Shown: positions 1 through 8,539 of the stretch, in pieces
How positions within the stretch are numbered: the first letter of the stretch is position 1
Layout: each line of letters opens with the position of its first letter
Assembly: GCF_029892105.1 (NCBI RefSeq)
Contig: NZ_JARZAJ010000013.1
Span: 159,222 to 223,221 of the forward strand
Length of the DNA stretch: 64,000 nucleotides
Source of the DNA: Kitasatospora sp. GP82
Lineage (GTDB): Bacteria > Actinomycetota > Actinomycetes > Streptomycetales > Streptomycetaceae
Direction: 5' to 3'
Made by a program: the position numbers and the translations under genes
The notes under the pieces: model-generated
What the model saw: only the letters and a program-made list of their open reading frames with translations
Database searches by the model: none
What the model was told of the DNA's origin: nothing

Positions 1-2
1 CC

Positions 3-398
3 GAGGCCGCCGACTACGTCGCCGAAACCGGTGTGGACGCCCTGGCCGTGGCCGTCGGAAGCTCGCACGCCATGACCACCCGAACGGCTGAACTCGACCA
101 CGGCCTGATCAGCCGTCTGGCCTTGGCCGTCCCCGCACCGCTCGTCCTGCACGGCAGCTCGGGAGTGCCGGACGAGCAGCTGTCGGCGGGCATCGCGGCC
201 GGCCTGGTGAAGATCAACATCGGCACGGCGCTCAACGCCGCCTTCACCCCGACGATCCGTCAGTACCTCGCCGAGGACTCCCGGGTCACCGACCCGCGCA
301 AGTACCTCGCCCCGGCGCGTACGGCGATGGCCGAGGCCGTCGCCCACCTGGCGGGGATCGTCACCTCCAGGGCGCGGAGTCGTCCGAGCTCGGCCTGA
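3..398 (+). CDS. Class II ketose-bisphosphate aldolase, C-terminal part (5' end outside window)
   Basis: Only the last 131 or so residues are present. The fragment has the C-terminal half of a class II, zinc-dependent aldolase barrel of the KbaY/GatY/FbaA type. The stretch VDALAVAVGSSHA, the phosphate-binding LVLHGSSGVPDEQL and the KINIGTALN segment are typical of this family, which cleaves or forms ketose 1,6-bisphosphates. The true substrate (fructose or tagatose bisphosphate, or a phosphosugar from a catabolic pathway) cannot be decided from the fragment. Its 3' end overlaps the convergent downstream gene by 38 bases. The active-site histidines lie mostly in the missing N-terminal part. 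Confidence 0.85.
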   Translation, partial: EAADYVAETGVDALAVAVGSSHAMTTRTAELDHGLISRLALAVPAPLVLHGSSGVPDEQLSAGIAAGLVKINIGTALNAAFTPTIRQYLAEDSRVTDPRKYLAPARTAMAEAVAHLAGIVTSRARSRPSSA

Positions 399-1290
399 TC
401 GCCACCTGGTCGATCGCAACGCTGCTCCCGGCCGGGACGGACACCGACAGGGTGTTGGCCCCGGCCTGCAGCTCCGGCCAGATGGAACCCCGGGTCCACG
501 CCTGATCCGGGTCGCTGGAGTGGGTGTAGTTCCTCAGCGCGAGCGGGTTGGCGGGGGACTCCTTGCCGTTCACCATCACGGTGGCGGGGATGTCGGCGCC
601 CGGGTTGTTGTAGTGCACCCAGAACTTGTACGTGCCCGCTGAGGCCACCGAGATCGTCCAGCTCACGGTCGAGGTGGGCCCGCCCTGCAGGGTGACGTAA
701 CTGCCGTCCTTGGAGACGGCGTTCTTGATGCTGTTGCCCGAAGGGGCGTTCAGCGCCTGCAACTTGGACGCGTCGGCGATCGTGTCGGTGGACGGCGGCG
801 GCACCGAGGGAGCGGCGGAGCCCGAGGCCGAGGTGCTGCCGCTCGGGCCGGCCGGGGCGCTGGGGGAGGTGCTCGACTTGGCGGCGTCCGTCTTGCCGGG
901 ATCGCCCCCGGAGAGGGCGATCCCGCTGCCGATCGCGATGGCTGCGAGGACCGCCACCGCGCCGATCACGGCGACCTTGCCGCGCCCGCCGGAGGGCCGC
1001 TCCTCGCCCGGCTGGGGGCGGGAGCGCTCGGCGTAGCGGCTCTGCTGCTGCGGCACGGGCTGGGTCTGCGGGGCGGCCTGGGCCTGCGGAGACTGCCCGT
1101 ACGGCGGGCGCGGCTGCTGGCCGTACTGGGCCCGGCCGACCTCCATCGGGCGCGCGTACGAGGTACGCGGCTGGCCCGGGGTCGCGGCGGCCGGGGACGC
1201 CGACTCGCCCTCTGCCGGGCGGTAGAGGTAAGCGAACGGGTCGTCCTGCGCCGCGCTCTCGGGCGCGCCGTTGCTGCCGTCCGTAGTCAC
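361..1290 (-). CDS. Membrane-anchored protein with C-terminal carbohydrate-binding (CBM6/35-like) domain
   Basis: A 309-residue protein. The N-terminal 100 or so residues are a cytoplasmic, Pro/Gln/Ala-rich disordered segment. One transmembrane helix (KVAVIGAVAVLAAIAIGSGI) follows, then a Ser/Ala/Pro-rich linker, and the last 130 residues look like a beta-sandwich CBM6/CBM35-type domain (GTYKFWVHYNNPG, ANTLSVSVPAG, VAIDQVAIRP). The layout suggests a sugar- or wall-binding module displayed outside the membrane, without an attached enzyme. I chose the GTG at 1290 because GGGAG lies nine bases upstream; an ATG-like frame 45 bases further up has no ribosome site. Ligand unknown; the CBM assignment rests on fold-like sequence features only. 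Confidence 0.7.
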   Translation of the reverse strand: MTTDGSNGAPESAAQDDPFAYLYRPAEGESASPAAATPGQPRTSYARPMEVGRAQYGQQPRPPYGQSPQAQAAPQTQPVPQQQSRYAERSRPQPGEERPSGGRGKVAVIGAVAVLAAIAIGSGIALSGGDPGKTDAAKSSTSPSAPAGPSGSTSASGSAAPSVPPPSTDTIADASKLQALNAPSGNSIKNAVSKDGSYVTLQGGPTSTVSWTISVASAGTYKFWVHYNNPGADIPATVMVNGKESPANPLALRNYTHSSDPDQAWTRGSIWPELQAGANTLSVSVPAGSSVAIDQVAIRPSSDDSAPWR

Positions 1291-1411
1291 GGTGGTCAAC
1301 TCCCCATCGCAGCGCGCCGTACGGCAGCGCCGCACGCGCCAGTGGTGACGGTCGTACCCGGGAACCCTACCTTCCGGACCTGACCACAGGGAAAGGCGCC
1401 CCGAACTGCGC

Positions 1412-3370
1412 TCAGCCCGCGCGCCGATGCGAACGTTCTCCCCGCGCGCCCCTCACAGCGCCTCCACGCGCCCGCTTCTCGTCATACATCCGCTCGTCGG
1501 CGGCATGCAGCACCTCCTCGATGCTCATACCGCAACCCGCCCAGCCGATCCCCAGGCTGACGCCGACCCTGGTGGTCCGATTGTCGATCCGCATCGGCGG
1601 GACGATCGCGTTGCGCAGCCGCGCGGCGAGGTCCTTGGCCTCCTCGCGGCCGATGCCGTCGGCCAGGACGACGAACTCGTCCCCGCCGAGGCGGGCCACG
1701 GTGTCCCCCTCGCGGACGGCCTGCTGGAGCCGCCTGGCCACCTCGATCAGCACCGCGTCGCCCGCCTTGTGGCCGAAGCGGTCGTTGATCGACTTGAAGC
1801 CGTCCAGGTCGCAGAAGAGCACCGCGAGCCCTTTCTCGACCCCGGCGCCCCGGAACCCCCCGCTCCACAACTCGCCGCCGACCCCCTCGGAGGGCACCAC
1901 GGCATGGACGTGGTCCGGCGGCGTCTCCTCGCGGCCGGCCGGCGGACGCCCGGCGACGAAGTCCTCGCGGTCCCGTTCCAGCGAGCGCGACGAGGAGCCG
2001 TCAGGCGCGCCGTAGCCGTGCGTCAGCGTGGCCGGGACACCGGGCCCCTCGTAGGCGCCGTGCGCGCTGTACGAGACGCCCTGGGCGGCGTACGCGGGCT
2101 CCGTGTGCGGAACCCCGAGCGGCTGGGCGTAGGCCGGCTCGTCGTACCCCGGCTGCGGGTAGCCGGGCTGCGGGTAGCCGGGCTGGACGTAGCCGGGCTG
2201 GACGTAGCCGGGCTGCACGTACCCGGGCTGGGCGAAGCCGAGCTCGGAGTGCGCCGCACTGTGTCCGGCCGGCCCGGGCAGCCGCGGCTGGTCGCACAGC
2301 CGACGGCCGAGCCTGGCCCGCAGCTCGGCACTGTTCGGCAGGCCGGTGAGCGCGTCATGGCTGGCGCGGTGGGCGAGTTGGAGCTCGTGCCGCTTGCGGT
2401 CCTCGATGTCCTCGACATGGGTGAGCAGAAAGCTCGGCCCCTCGGCGGCATCGGTCACCACGGAGTTGCGCAGACAGACCCACTGGTAGCCGCCGTCCCG
2501 CCGGGAGAGCCGCAGTTCGGCCCGGCCGCCGTCGGCGCTGGTCCGGTGCAGCAGCGCCAGGTCGTCGGGGTGCACCAGGTCGGCGAAGCGCTGCTGACGG
2601 AGAGTCGCGCGCGGGCGCCCCAGCAGTCGGCAGAGGGCGTCGTTGACCCGGCTCAACTGGCCCATCCCGGCGCCGTGCAGCTCGGTGATGGCCATCCCGC
2701 TGGGGGCGAACTCGAAGGCCTGCCGGAAGCTCTCCTCGCTGGCCCGCAGCGCCTGCTGGTCCTTCTCCAGCCGGGCCAGCGCCCGCTGCATCTCCGCGCG
2801 TAGCCTGGCGTTGCCGATAGCGATGGACGCCTGCAGGGAGAACATCTCCAGGGCTTCGCGAGTCCACGCGCCGGGACGCTTCCCGCTGCGCGGCCGGTCC
2901 ACCGAGAGCACGCCCAGCAGGTCGCCTCCGGCGCTGTACATCGGCGCGAGCAGGCCGTCGGCGGGGTGCCAGTCGTTGGCGTACACCGGCAGCGGGCCGT
3001 CGCCGGTCCAGCGCGGAATGTCGGGGCCGACCGCCCAGCCCCGGTCGTGCGGCAGGAAGCGCAGCGTGCCCCAGTGGTCGCTCACACCCAGCAGCCGGTC
3101 CCAGGACTCCCGGGAGCCGACCTGGCCGAGCAGGACGGCGGGGCCGCCGAATGCGCTCTCCTCGATCTCCCAGACCGCCGCCACCACCAGATCGCCGTCC
3201 GGACGGACCAGGCTGACGGCGGCCGCGTCGAAGCCGAGCCCGTGCACCGCGCCTTCGACCACGGCCTGCAGGGTGCCTGCCAGGCTGCGGGCAGCGTTGA
3301 GGTCCGCCACGACCCGGTGCAAGGTGCGGAGGGTCGCCAGGCGGACGTACGGCTCCGACTCGGCTTCCAT
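1412..3370 (-). CDS. cdgB: GAF-PAS-GGDEF diguanylate cyclase (CdgB-like)
   Basis: A 652-residue soluble cyclic-di-GMP synthase. A GAF domain spans about 15-195, a PAS domain about 210-330, and a GGDEF domain starts at DALTGLPN (339-346). The active-site loop GGDEF (562-566) is intact, and RxxD (553-556) lies exactly five residues before it, so the feedback-inhibition I-site is conserved. The first metal-binding region CDLDGFK is at 520-526. The domain order matches S. coelicolor CdgB (SCO4281), a BldD-controlled cyclase affecting development; the symbol is by resemblance. About 150 residues (361-511), including six QPGY pentads, are inserted inside the catalytic domain between its first helix and the metal-binding strand. 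A CRP-type palindrome lies 118 bases upstream. Confidence 0.85.
   Translation of the reverse strand: MEAESEPYVRLATLRTLHRVVADLNAARSLAGTLQAVVEGAVHGLGFDAAAVSLVRPDGDLVVAAVWEIEESAFGGPAVLLGQVGSRESWDRLLGVSDHWGTLRFLPHDRGWAVGPDIPRWTGDGPLPVYANDWHPADGLLAPMYSAGGDLLGVLSVDRPRSGKRPGAWTREALEMFSLQASIAIGNARLRAEMQRALARLEKDQQALRASEESFRQAFEFAPSGMAITELHGAGMGQLSRVNDALCRLLGRPRATLRQQRFADLVHPDDLALLHRTSADGGRAELRLSRRDGGYQWVCLRNSVVTDAAEGPSFLLTHVEDIEDRKRHELQLAHRASHDALTGLPNSAELRARLGRRLCDQPRLPGPAGHSAAHSELGFAQPGYVQPGYVQPGYVQPGYPQPGYPQPGYDEPAYAQPLGVPHTEPAYAAQGVSYSAHGAYEGPGVPATLTHGYGAPDGSSSRSLERDREDFVAGRPPAGREETPPDHVHAVVPSEGVGGELWSGGFRGAGVEKGLAVLFCDLDGFKSINDRFGHKAGDAVLIEVARRLQQAVREGDTVARLGGDEFVVLADGIGREEAKDLAARLRNAIVPPMRIDNRTTRVGVSLGIGWAGCGMSIEEVLHAADERMYDEKRARGGAVRGARGERSHRRAG
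2144..2233 (-). repeat. In-frame 15-bp tandem repeat coding for (V/P)QPGY pentads
   Basis: Six near-identical 15-base units encode successive QPGY motifs (cdgB residues 380-409), with a degenerate DEPAY unit after them. They sit in the low-complexity insert within the GGDEF domain. Such tandem units can change copy number by slippage, so insert length may differ between strains. Confidence 0.85.
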
Positions 3371-3487
3371 GCGGGGGCTCCCCGGCTGCTTCGGATAGGT
3401 CTTGATTGGTTATGGTCCGATTGCCAGAAGAACTGAATCACAGCGAGCACTGCGATCGGCACGCTCGGTCAACAATAGGCCGCCACT

Positions 3488-3503
3488 TGTGACCCAAATC
3501 ACA
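3488..3503. promoter_or_regulatory. Perfect CRP-type palindrome
   Basis: TGTGACCCAAATCACA is a perfect TGTGA-N6-TCACA site, the classical cAMP receptor protein motif, also close to that described for Streptomyces Crp. It lies in the 376-base gap between the diguanylate cyclase (118 bases from its start) and the flavin-reductase gene. The gap is AT-rich for this genome. Binding by Crp is inferred. Confidence 0.7.
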
Positions 3504-3746
3504 TAATCCTTATACGTGCATACGGAGTTCAGCTGCCAGAAACCGAGCCGTTCCCGGACAATCACGACCATTGGGCGGTCGGTCACCGATCATCCCTGCT
3601 CAAGACCTGCGCCGGCCGGAGAGCGCTCGCCCTTCACCCTTGAGAGTGAGTCGACCCGAGCCGCGATCCGACCCCCGACTCGGCCTCCGGACCGAACCGG
3701 TCCTACGACCACGGCCCGATGTCGCCCGCCCGCCCCGCCGACTACG

Positions 3747-4295
3747 GTGCGGTACGTGTACAGCTCCCCACAGCCCACAGCCGCCGTCCCGGCCGCCACC
3801 CCCGACGACTTCCGGGCCGCCCTCTCCCAGCTCGCCTCCGGCGTCACCCTGGTGACCGCCCACGACCCCGAGGGCGGAGCCGACGGAGAGGACGCGGGCA
3901 TGACCGCGACCTCGTTCCTCTCGGTCTCGCTGGAGCCGCCGCTGGTGCTCGTCTCGGTGCGTCAGGACTCCCGGATGGACGAGCTGCTCTCCCGGGTGGA
4001 CACCTGGGCCGTCTCGCTGCTGGGCGAGGAGCACCGGACCATCGCCTCGCGCTTCGCCATGAAGGGCCGTCTCAGCGACCGCCTGCTCTTCGCCGACACC
4101 CCGCACCACCGCGGCGAGTTCGCGAACGCTCCGCTGATCGAAGGCGCGCTCGCCACCGTGGAGTGCCGCACCGAGCAGCGGGTCGCCGCCGGCGACCACG
4201 CGCTGCTCATCGGACGCGTGCTGGCGGCCCGCGTCCCCGGCCCGGACAGCAGGCCGCTGCTCTACCTCCGGGGCGGCTACCGCAAGCTGGGCTGA
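3747..4295 (+). CDS. Flavin reductase-like (FMN-binding split-barrel) protein
   Basis: A 182-residue protein of the flavin reductase-like family, whose members reduce FMN/FAD with NAD(P)H for partner monooxygenases or bind FMN directly. Family features are FRAALSQLASGVTLVTAHD at the N-terminus, the flavin-contacting MTATSFLSVSLEPPLVLVSV segment, and the C-terminal PLLYLRGGYRKLG. No monooxygenase partner is next to it. The start is uncertain: GTG at 3747 is chosen, with GTG at 3756 possible. Neither has a Shine-Dalgarno sequence, so the transcript may be leaderless. The frame stays open far upstream, but that part lacks family similarity. Confidence 0.8.
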   Translation: MRYVYSSPQPTAAVPAATPDDFRAALSQLASGVTLVTAHDPEGGADGEDAGMTATSFLSVSLEPPLVLVSVRQDSRMDELLSRVDTWAVSLLGEEHRTIASRFAMKGRLSDRLLFADTPHHRGEFANAPLIEGALATVECRTEQRVAAGDHALLIGRVLAARVPGPDSRPLLYLRGGYRKLG

Positions 4296-4386
4296 GCCAC
4301 CGGGACCCGCCCCGGCGCCACACCCCTCGCGCGGCCCTCGCCACACCCCTCGCAGCACCCTGCCCGCCCCCTCGCGCAGGCTCGGC

Positions 4387-4818
4387 TCAGTCCCCGGACG
4401 GCCTGTTGCGCCCCTGCTTGAGCTCGGAGCGGTGCCGCTTGTTCTGCAGCCGCCGCTCGATCATGCCCCTGGTCGGCTTGGTCGCCCGCCGGGCCTTCGG
4501 CGGCGGGGCGGTCGCCTCCCCGAGCAGCGAGGCCAGCCGGGCGGCGGCGACCTCGCGGTTGCGCCACTGCGAACGGTGCTCCGAAGCCCGGACCACCAGC
4601 ACCTTGCCGTCCACCAGACGGCCGGCCAGCCGCTCCAGCGCCCGCTCCTTCCACACCGGCGGCAGGGCGTCCGAGGCGGCCAGGTCGTAGCGCAGCTCGA
4701 CCTGGGTGTCGGAGGTGTTGACGTGCTGGCCACCGGGGCCGGACGAACGTGAGAAGCGCCAGAGGAGCTCGGCGTCCGGGACGACCACCGACCCCCGTAC
4801 GCGGATTGGCTCAGGCAT
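4387..4818 (-). CDS. arfB: Alternative ribosome-rescue factor ArfB (peptidyl-tRNA hydrolase)
   Basis: A 143-residue protein of the class-I release-factor fold. The catalytic loop SSGPGGQHVNTSDTQVEL contains the GGQ motif that hydrolyses peptidyl-tRNA in the ribosomal A site, and the codon-recognition domain of true release factors is absent. The C-terminal tail is strongly basic (RGMIERRLQNKRHRSELKQGRN); in ArfB this tail enters the empty mRNA channel of stalled ribosomes. Length matches the family (about 140). It is divergent from the gene at 4955 and likely transcribed alone. Confidence 0.92.
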   Translation of the reverse strand: MPEPIRVRGSVVVPDAELLWRFSRSSGPGGQHVNTSDTQVELRYDLAASDALPPVWKERALERLAGRLVDGKVLVVRASEHRSQWRNREVAAARLASLLGEATAPPPKARRATKPTRGMIERRLQNKRHRSELKQGRNRPSGD

Positions 4819-4905
4819 GGCTCCATCATCCCGCCCGGCCGCCGCCCGGTCACCCCCTTATCCGACTGTCGACCTGGCGACTTCTCCCTCTGTCGACTCC
4901 TCTGC

Positions 4906-4914
4906 TTGTCCACA
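4906..4914 (+). other. DnaA box, perfect match (TTGTCCACA)
   Basis: An exact copy of the preferred Streptomyces DnaA box. It lies in the short gap between arfB and the gene at 4955, within a 13-base string (CTTGTCCACAGCC) that recurs at 5098-5110. Confidence 0.55.
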
Positions 4915-4954
4915 GCCGTGGACGGTCACCGCACCCGCAGCCGCATGCCGGACA

Positions 4955-5452
4955 ATGACGTACGTGATCGAGCTCGACTACTCCCTCTCCGACCGCTTCC
5001 CCGACCCCCCGCAGACCGACTACCGCAACGCCTCGGTGCGCAGCCTGCGGTACGACCTGTTCTGCGGCGACATCTTCCTGGAGGCGGACGGCCTGGACTT
5101 GTCCACAGCCTGGGGATGGGTGCCGGTGCTCGACTTCGCCTGGGCGCTCTGCGACTCCGTCGAGGAACTGGACCGGGACACCCGCGGCAGCCGCTCCGCC
5201 GCCGTGCAGACCTTCGACCTGGACTTCACCCAGAACACCGAACTGCTACGGTTCGCCCGCCGCTTCGGCCTGGTGGAGATCAGTGCCACCTGGCTGCGGG
5301 ACACCCCGCCCGCCGTCGTCCGCCACGCCGAGCTGCGCCGGGAGGCCAGGGACTTCCTCCAGGACGTGATCGCCGACCTCACCGAGCTGCACGAGGGGCT
5401 CGGCGACAACCCCAACATCTGGTCGCTGCAAGGGAAGTTCCCCCGCGTCTGA
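4955..5452 (+). CDS. Conserved hypothetical protein, TerD-neighbour
   Basis: A 165-residue, acidic, soluble protein with no signal peptide or membrane helix and no motif I recognise. It has several Trp and paired Asp/Glu residues, and the C-terminal half looks helical (ELRREARDFLQDVIADLTELHEGL). Start ATG at 4955 gives MTYVIELDYS; GTG at 4964 is an alternative. No Shine-Dalgarno is visible for either. It lies 129 bases upstream of terD on the same strand, so a shared unit is possible. A perfect DnaA box (5099-5107) is embedded in codons for Leu-Ser-Thr using TTG and ACA, which are rare in this genome. Confidence 0.75.
   Translation: MTYVIELDYSLSDRFPDPPQTDYRNASVRSLRYDLFCGDIFLEADGLDLSTAWGWVPVLDFAWALCDSVEELDRDTRGSRSAAVQTFDLDFTQNTELLRFARRFGLVEISATWLRDTPPAVVRHAELRREARDFLQDVIADLTELHEGLGDNPNIWSLQGKFPRV
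5099..5107 (+). other. DnaA box, perfect match inside a coding region
   Basis: A second exact TTGTCCACA, 193 bases after the first and in the same orientation. It is read as TTG TCC ACA, two of them rare codons here. Two perfect copies this close are unexpected at this base composition. Confidence 0.55.
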
Positions 5453-5581
5453 CCGGCCCCCCTGCCTTCCTCCCGGTCGGCGACGGCAGGCGTGCCGGCG
5501 GGTCAGTCCGGAGCAGCCGGAACCAGCCCCGGCCCCTTTACGTTCTTTACCGACAAGAACAACGAAGGGACACCACACACC

Positions 5582-6157
5582 ATGCCAGTCAGCCTCTCCA
5601 AGGGTGGCAATGTCTCGCTGACCAAGGAGGCCCCTGGTCTGACCGCGGTCACCGTCGGCCTCGGCTGGGACGTACGGACCACCACGGGCACCGAGTTCGA
5701 CCTGGACGCCAGCGCCATCGTGCTCAACGCGGACGGCAAGGTGCTGTCCAACGGTCACTTCGTCTTCTTCAACAACACCAGCGCCCCCGACGGCACCGTG
5801 GTGCACACCGGTGACAACCGCACCGGCGAGGGCGACGGCGACGACGAGCAGATCAAGGTCGACCTGGCCGGTCTGCCCGCCGAGGCCATCAAGATCGTCT
5901 TCCCGGTCTCGATCTACGACGCGGTCGCCCGCAGCCAGAACTTCGGCCAGGTCCGCAACGCCTTCATCCGCGTGCTCAACGCGGCCGGCGGCGCCGAGAT
6001 CGCCCGCTACGACCTCTCCGAGGACGCCGCCACCGAGACCGCGATGATCTTCGGCGAGCTCTACCGCAACGGCACCGAGTGGAAGTTCCGCGCGATCGGC
6101 CAGGGCTACGCCTCCGGCCTCGCGGGCATCGCCCAGGACTTCGGCGTCGCGATCTGA
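5582..6157 (+). CDS. terD: TerD-family (tellurium resistance/stress) protein
   Basis: A 191-residue protein of the TerD/CABP family. The N-terminus [20 protein letters not shown], the GLGWD motif, the [11 protein letters not shown] segment and the calcium-binding acidic loop ([15 protein letters not shown]) are diagnostic. TerD proteins bind Ca2+ and belong to a conserved membrane-associated stress module; the exact role in Streptomyces is not settled. The ATG at 5582 gives the canonical N-terminus, with AAGGGA about 11 bases upstream. It ends 10 bases before a strong hairpin. No other ter genes are adjacent. Confidence 0.92.
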   Translation: MPVSLSKGGNVSLTKEAPGLTAVTVGLGWDVRTTTGTEFDLDASAIVLNADGKVLSNGHFVFFNNTSAPDGTVVHTGDNRTGEGDGDDEQIKVDLAGLPAEAIKIVFPVSIYDAVARSQNFGQVRNAFIRVLNAAGGAEIARYDLSEDAATETAMIFGELYRNGTEWKFRAIGQGYASGLAGIAQDFGVAI

Positions 6158-6167
6158 CGCGCCACCC

Positions 6168-6216
6168 GAACGGCGAACGCCCGGCCCCTCTTGCGGGAGC
6201 CGGGCGTTCGCCGTTC
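6168..6216. terminator. Strong terminator hairpin after terD
   Basis: A perfect 18-bp inverted repeat (6168-6185 with 6199-6216, 13-base loop) lies between convergent terD and the coiled-coil membrane protein gene. It could serve both directions. There is no U tract, as is common in Streptomyces. Confidence 0.8.
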
Positions 6217-6239
6217 AACTGCCTTGCGGTGCCCGGCGG

Positions 6240-7688
6240 TCAGCGCCTGCTGCGGCTGCCCCGGTCGGCGCGGAGCTCGGGGAGCTCCAGGTACTCGGTC
6301 TCGTCGTCCGGGGTCAGGTCGACCACCTGCGGGCGGGCGTGGGCGGGTTGAACCTGGGCCGACTCGGCGGCAGCCGTCACCTCGACGACCGGCGCCACCT
6401 CGGCAGCGGCCTGTGCTCCGGAGGCTGGAACGCCGTAGCGGGCACTCTCGGCCACCGCCTCGTCGCCCACCACATCGGCCAGATCGGCCAGATCGGCCCG
6501 CTCGCCCAGGTCCGCCGCACTGCCCACGGCGGGCACGGAGGCAGCCGGGCGGACCGCGCCGCTGCGCCCGAAGAAGCTGAAGCCCGAGGAACGGGCGGCG
6601 CCCTGCCCCTGCGGACGCGGCCGCTGCCGCGCAGCCGCAACAGCGGTACCCGCAGCAGCCCCCGCGGCCCCGAGAGCCGGCCTCTTGACCACTGCCCCGA
6701 GAACACGCGGCTGCACGGTCGCGGACTCCTCCGTACCGGCCGCAGTGCCGGCCCGCGGGGACGACAGGACCGGACGGATCGCCACCTGGCCGACAGCGGG
6801 ACGTCCACCGGCCAGGGCCGGCGCAGCAGCGGACTCGCCGGCCACCGCCGCCTGCGGCACCGCCGGCGCACCCGGTACGGCAGGCCGGGCCTTCGCAGCC
6901 GACACCGCAGGCACACCGGCCGCGGCCGAAGCGACAGAGGTCGCGGGCGTCTCCGCAGCGGCCGGCAGCGGCCCGGCCTTCGCAGCGGGCACCACAGGAT
7001 GGGCGGGTACGGCCCGTGCCGCCGACGGCACCGGCGGCGTCGCGGACGCGGCCGGGACCAGGCGCGGCGCAGCCGCCGGGACCGGGACGGCCTGCTGCTT
7101 CGGCCGAAGCTCCAGCTGGGCCCGGGCGGAGCTCTCGCGCCGCGCCTCGGCCCGCTCGGCCTCCCGCTCCAGGTGCCGCAGTGCGGCCCCGGCCCGGACG
7201 AATGCCGCCGGGCTGGCCGGGTGCTTGGGACGGGAGGCGGCGAGCGCCCGCTGAGCCGCCTCCGCCTCCTTGAGGGCCTGCTCGGCCACCATCACGGCGC
7301 GCTCGCGGAGCAGCCGGGCGATCTCCGTCTCCGCCTTGGCGAGCCGCGCCTTCTCCGCCGTCAGGCGGCGCCCGAAGCGGGTGGCCCGCTCCTCGGCGAC
7401 CTCGGCCGCGTACTCGGCCTCGGCGAGCTGCTCCTCGAAGCGCTCCTCGGCCACCAGCCGGCGGTTCGCGGCGACCTCGGCGGCCTGCTTGGCGGTCCGG
7501 TCCCGCTGGCGCAGCAGTACGGCCAGACCGACCGCTCCCAGCACCGCCGCGACACCGACCGACCGCACCAGCGGTTCATCGGGACTGACCACCAGCGCGA
7601 CCAGCGCGGCGACGACGAGCGCGCCCGCTGCGACCGGAGGTACAGCCCGGCCGAGGACGGAGGATTGACGGTGGCGTCCACGTGACAT
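6240..7688 (-). CDS. Two-helix membrane protein with long coiled coil and Ala/Pro-rich tail
   Basis: A 482-residue protein. Two transmembrane helices lie near the N-terminus (about 18-35 and 42-60). A charged coiled coil (about 62-195) rich in Ala, Glu and Arg heptads follows, then about 280 residues of Ala/Pro/Val-rich, probably disordered sequence. Both termini should be cytoplasmic if the helices form a hairpin. No enzymatic motif is visible. Coiled-coil membrane proteins of this layout often scaffold cell-envelope or polarity complexes in actinobacteria, but that is only a suggestion. It stands alone between the terD terminator and a short intergenic gap. Confidence 0.75.
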   Translation of the reverse strand: MSRGRHRQSSVLGRAVPPVAAGALVVAALVALVVSPDEPLVRSVGVAAVLGAVGLAVLLRQRDRTAKQAAEVAANRRLVAEERFEEQLAEAEYAAEVAEERATRFGRRLTAEKARLAKAETEIARLLRERAVMVAEQALKEAEAAQRALAASRPKHPASPAAFVRAGAALRHLEREAERAEARRESSARAQLELRPKQQAVPVPAAAPRLVPAASATPPVPSAARAVPAHPVVPAAKAGPLPAAAETPATSVASAAAGVPAVSAAKARPAVPGAPAVPQAAVAGESAAAPALAGGRPAVGQVAIRPVLSSPRAGTAAGTEESATVQPRVLGAVVKRPALGAAGAAAGTAVAAARQRPRPQGQGAARSSGFSFFGRSGAVRPAASVPAVGSAADLGERADLADLADVVGDEAVAESARYGVPASGAQAAAEVAPVVEVTAAAESAQVQPAHARPQVVDLTPDDETEYLELPELRADRGSRSRR

Positions 7689-7844
7689 GCCAAAGAAACT
7701 AGCGTGCGAATTGGGGCGCTGTCAGCCTCGACACTCCATTGGCTCTTGACAACGTGCCGAAACCACCTCAGGTGCGCGAATCATCACCTGACGTCACGGC
7801 AGATGCCTGCGCGGCACCGCGACGGCCGCCCGGATCGGCGCCCC

Positions 7845-8333
7845 TCAGCGGGGCGAGGCGGCCGGGCCCGAGGGGTCGTCGTGGTCCTCGGGGAGCCTGC
7901 AGACGTGTTGCAGCCACAGCGCCGCGGCGATCACGGCGGCCCCGGCCAGCACCGCGAAGCCCGCCGTCACGGCCTGCTGCTTGCGCGCGGTGATGTCCAG
8001 CAGGCCGAGCAGGTAGACGCCGACGCCGGCGTAGATGCCCGTCACCACGGCCGAGACCAGCGCGCTCGCCTGACCGAGGACCACCGCACGGGCAGCGCCG
8101 AGCGGGTCCACCGCCTTCGCTCCCGGCTGACGCTCCCGGACGGCCTTGAGTCTGGCCCTCAGCGAGATGGCCGTGGCGAGCAGGATCACGGCGATCGCCG
8201 CCAGCACGATGGGGGCGGCCGCAGGCACACCGGGCAGCTGGCCCAGGGAGTCCCAGAGCTTGGCACCGGCCCAGGAGAGCACTGCCGCCACGATGGCGAT
8301 ACCCAGGAGCAGGCGGAGGCGGAGCGGCTTCAC
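7845..8333 (-). CDS. DUF3180 membrane protein
   Basis: A 162-residue integral membrane protein with four predicted helices (about 6-24, 37-57, 82-105 and 113-137) and a hydrophilic tail. The N-terminus MKPLRLRLLLGIAI and the gene position next to folK match the actinobacterial DUF3180 family, whose function is unknown. The GTG at 8333 was chosen because AAGGA lies upstream and the helix begins directly after it; the frame continues upstream only through the repeat region. It is separated from folK by a terminator-like hairpin and a tandem repeat, so it probably has its own promoter. Confidence 0.8.
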   Translation of the reverse strand: MKPLRLRLLLGIAIVAAVLSWAGAKLWDSLGQLPGVPAAAPIVLAAIAVILLATAISLRARLKAVRERQPGAKAVDPLGAARAVVLGQASALVSAVVTGIYAGVGVYLLGLLDITARKQQAVTAGFAVLAGAAVIAAALWLQHVCRLPEDHDDPSGPAASPR

Positions 8334-8539
8334 TCGGACGGAGTTCCTTCCCGAAGGACGCGACGGCTTGGGAGCCCTCGGCCAACGGCTGAGGGCGGAT
8401 CTGACGGACAGTCGCTGGCCGGCGGCGCCACAGGCCACCGTACCGGGCTGGCCCTCCCGATCACTTACTCGTACGGGCGACCACCACCACGAAGTTCCCA
8501 TCCCACCGGGACAAGGGGCAAACCAGCCCTCGGGGACCG

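Noticed and set aside
3371..3746. BldD box upstream of cdgB
   Set aside because: I looked for the BldD palindrome because cdg genes are BldD targets, but found no good match.
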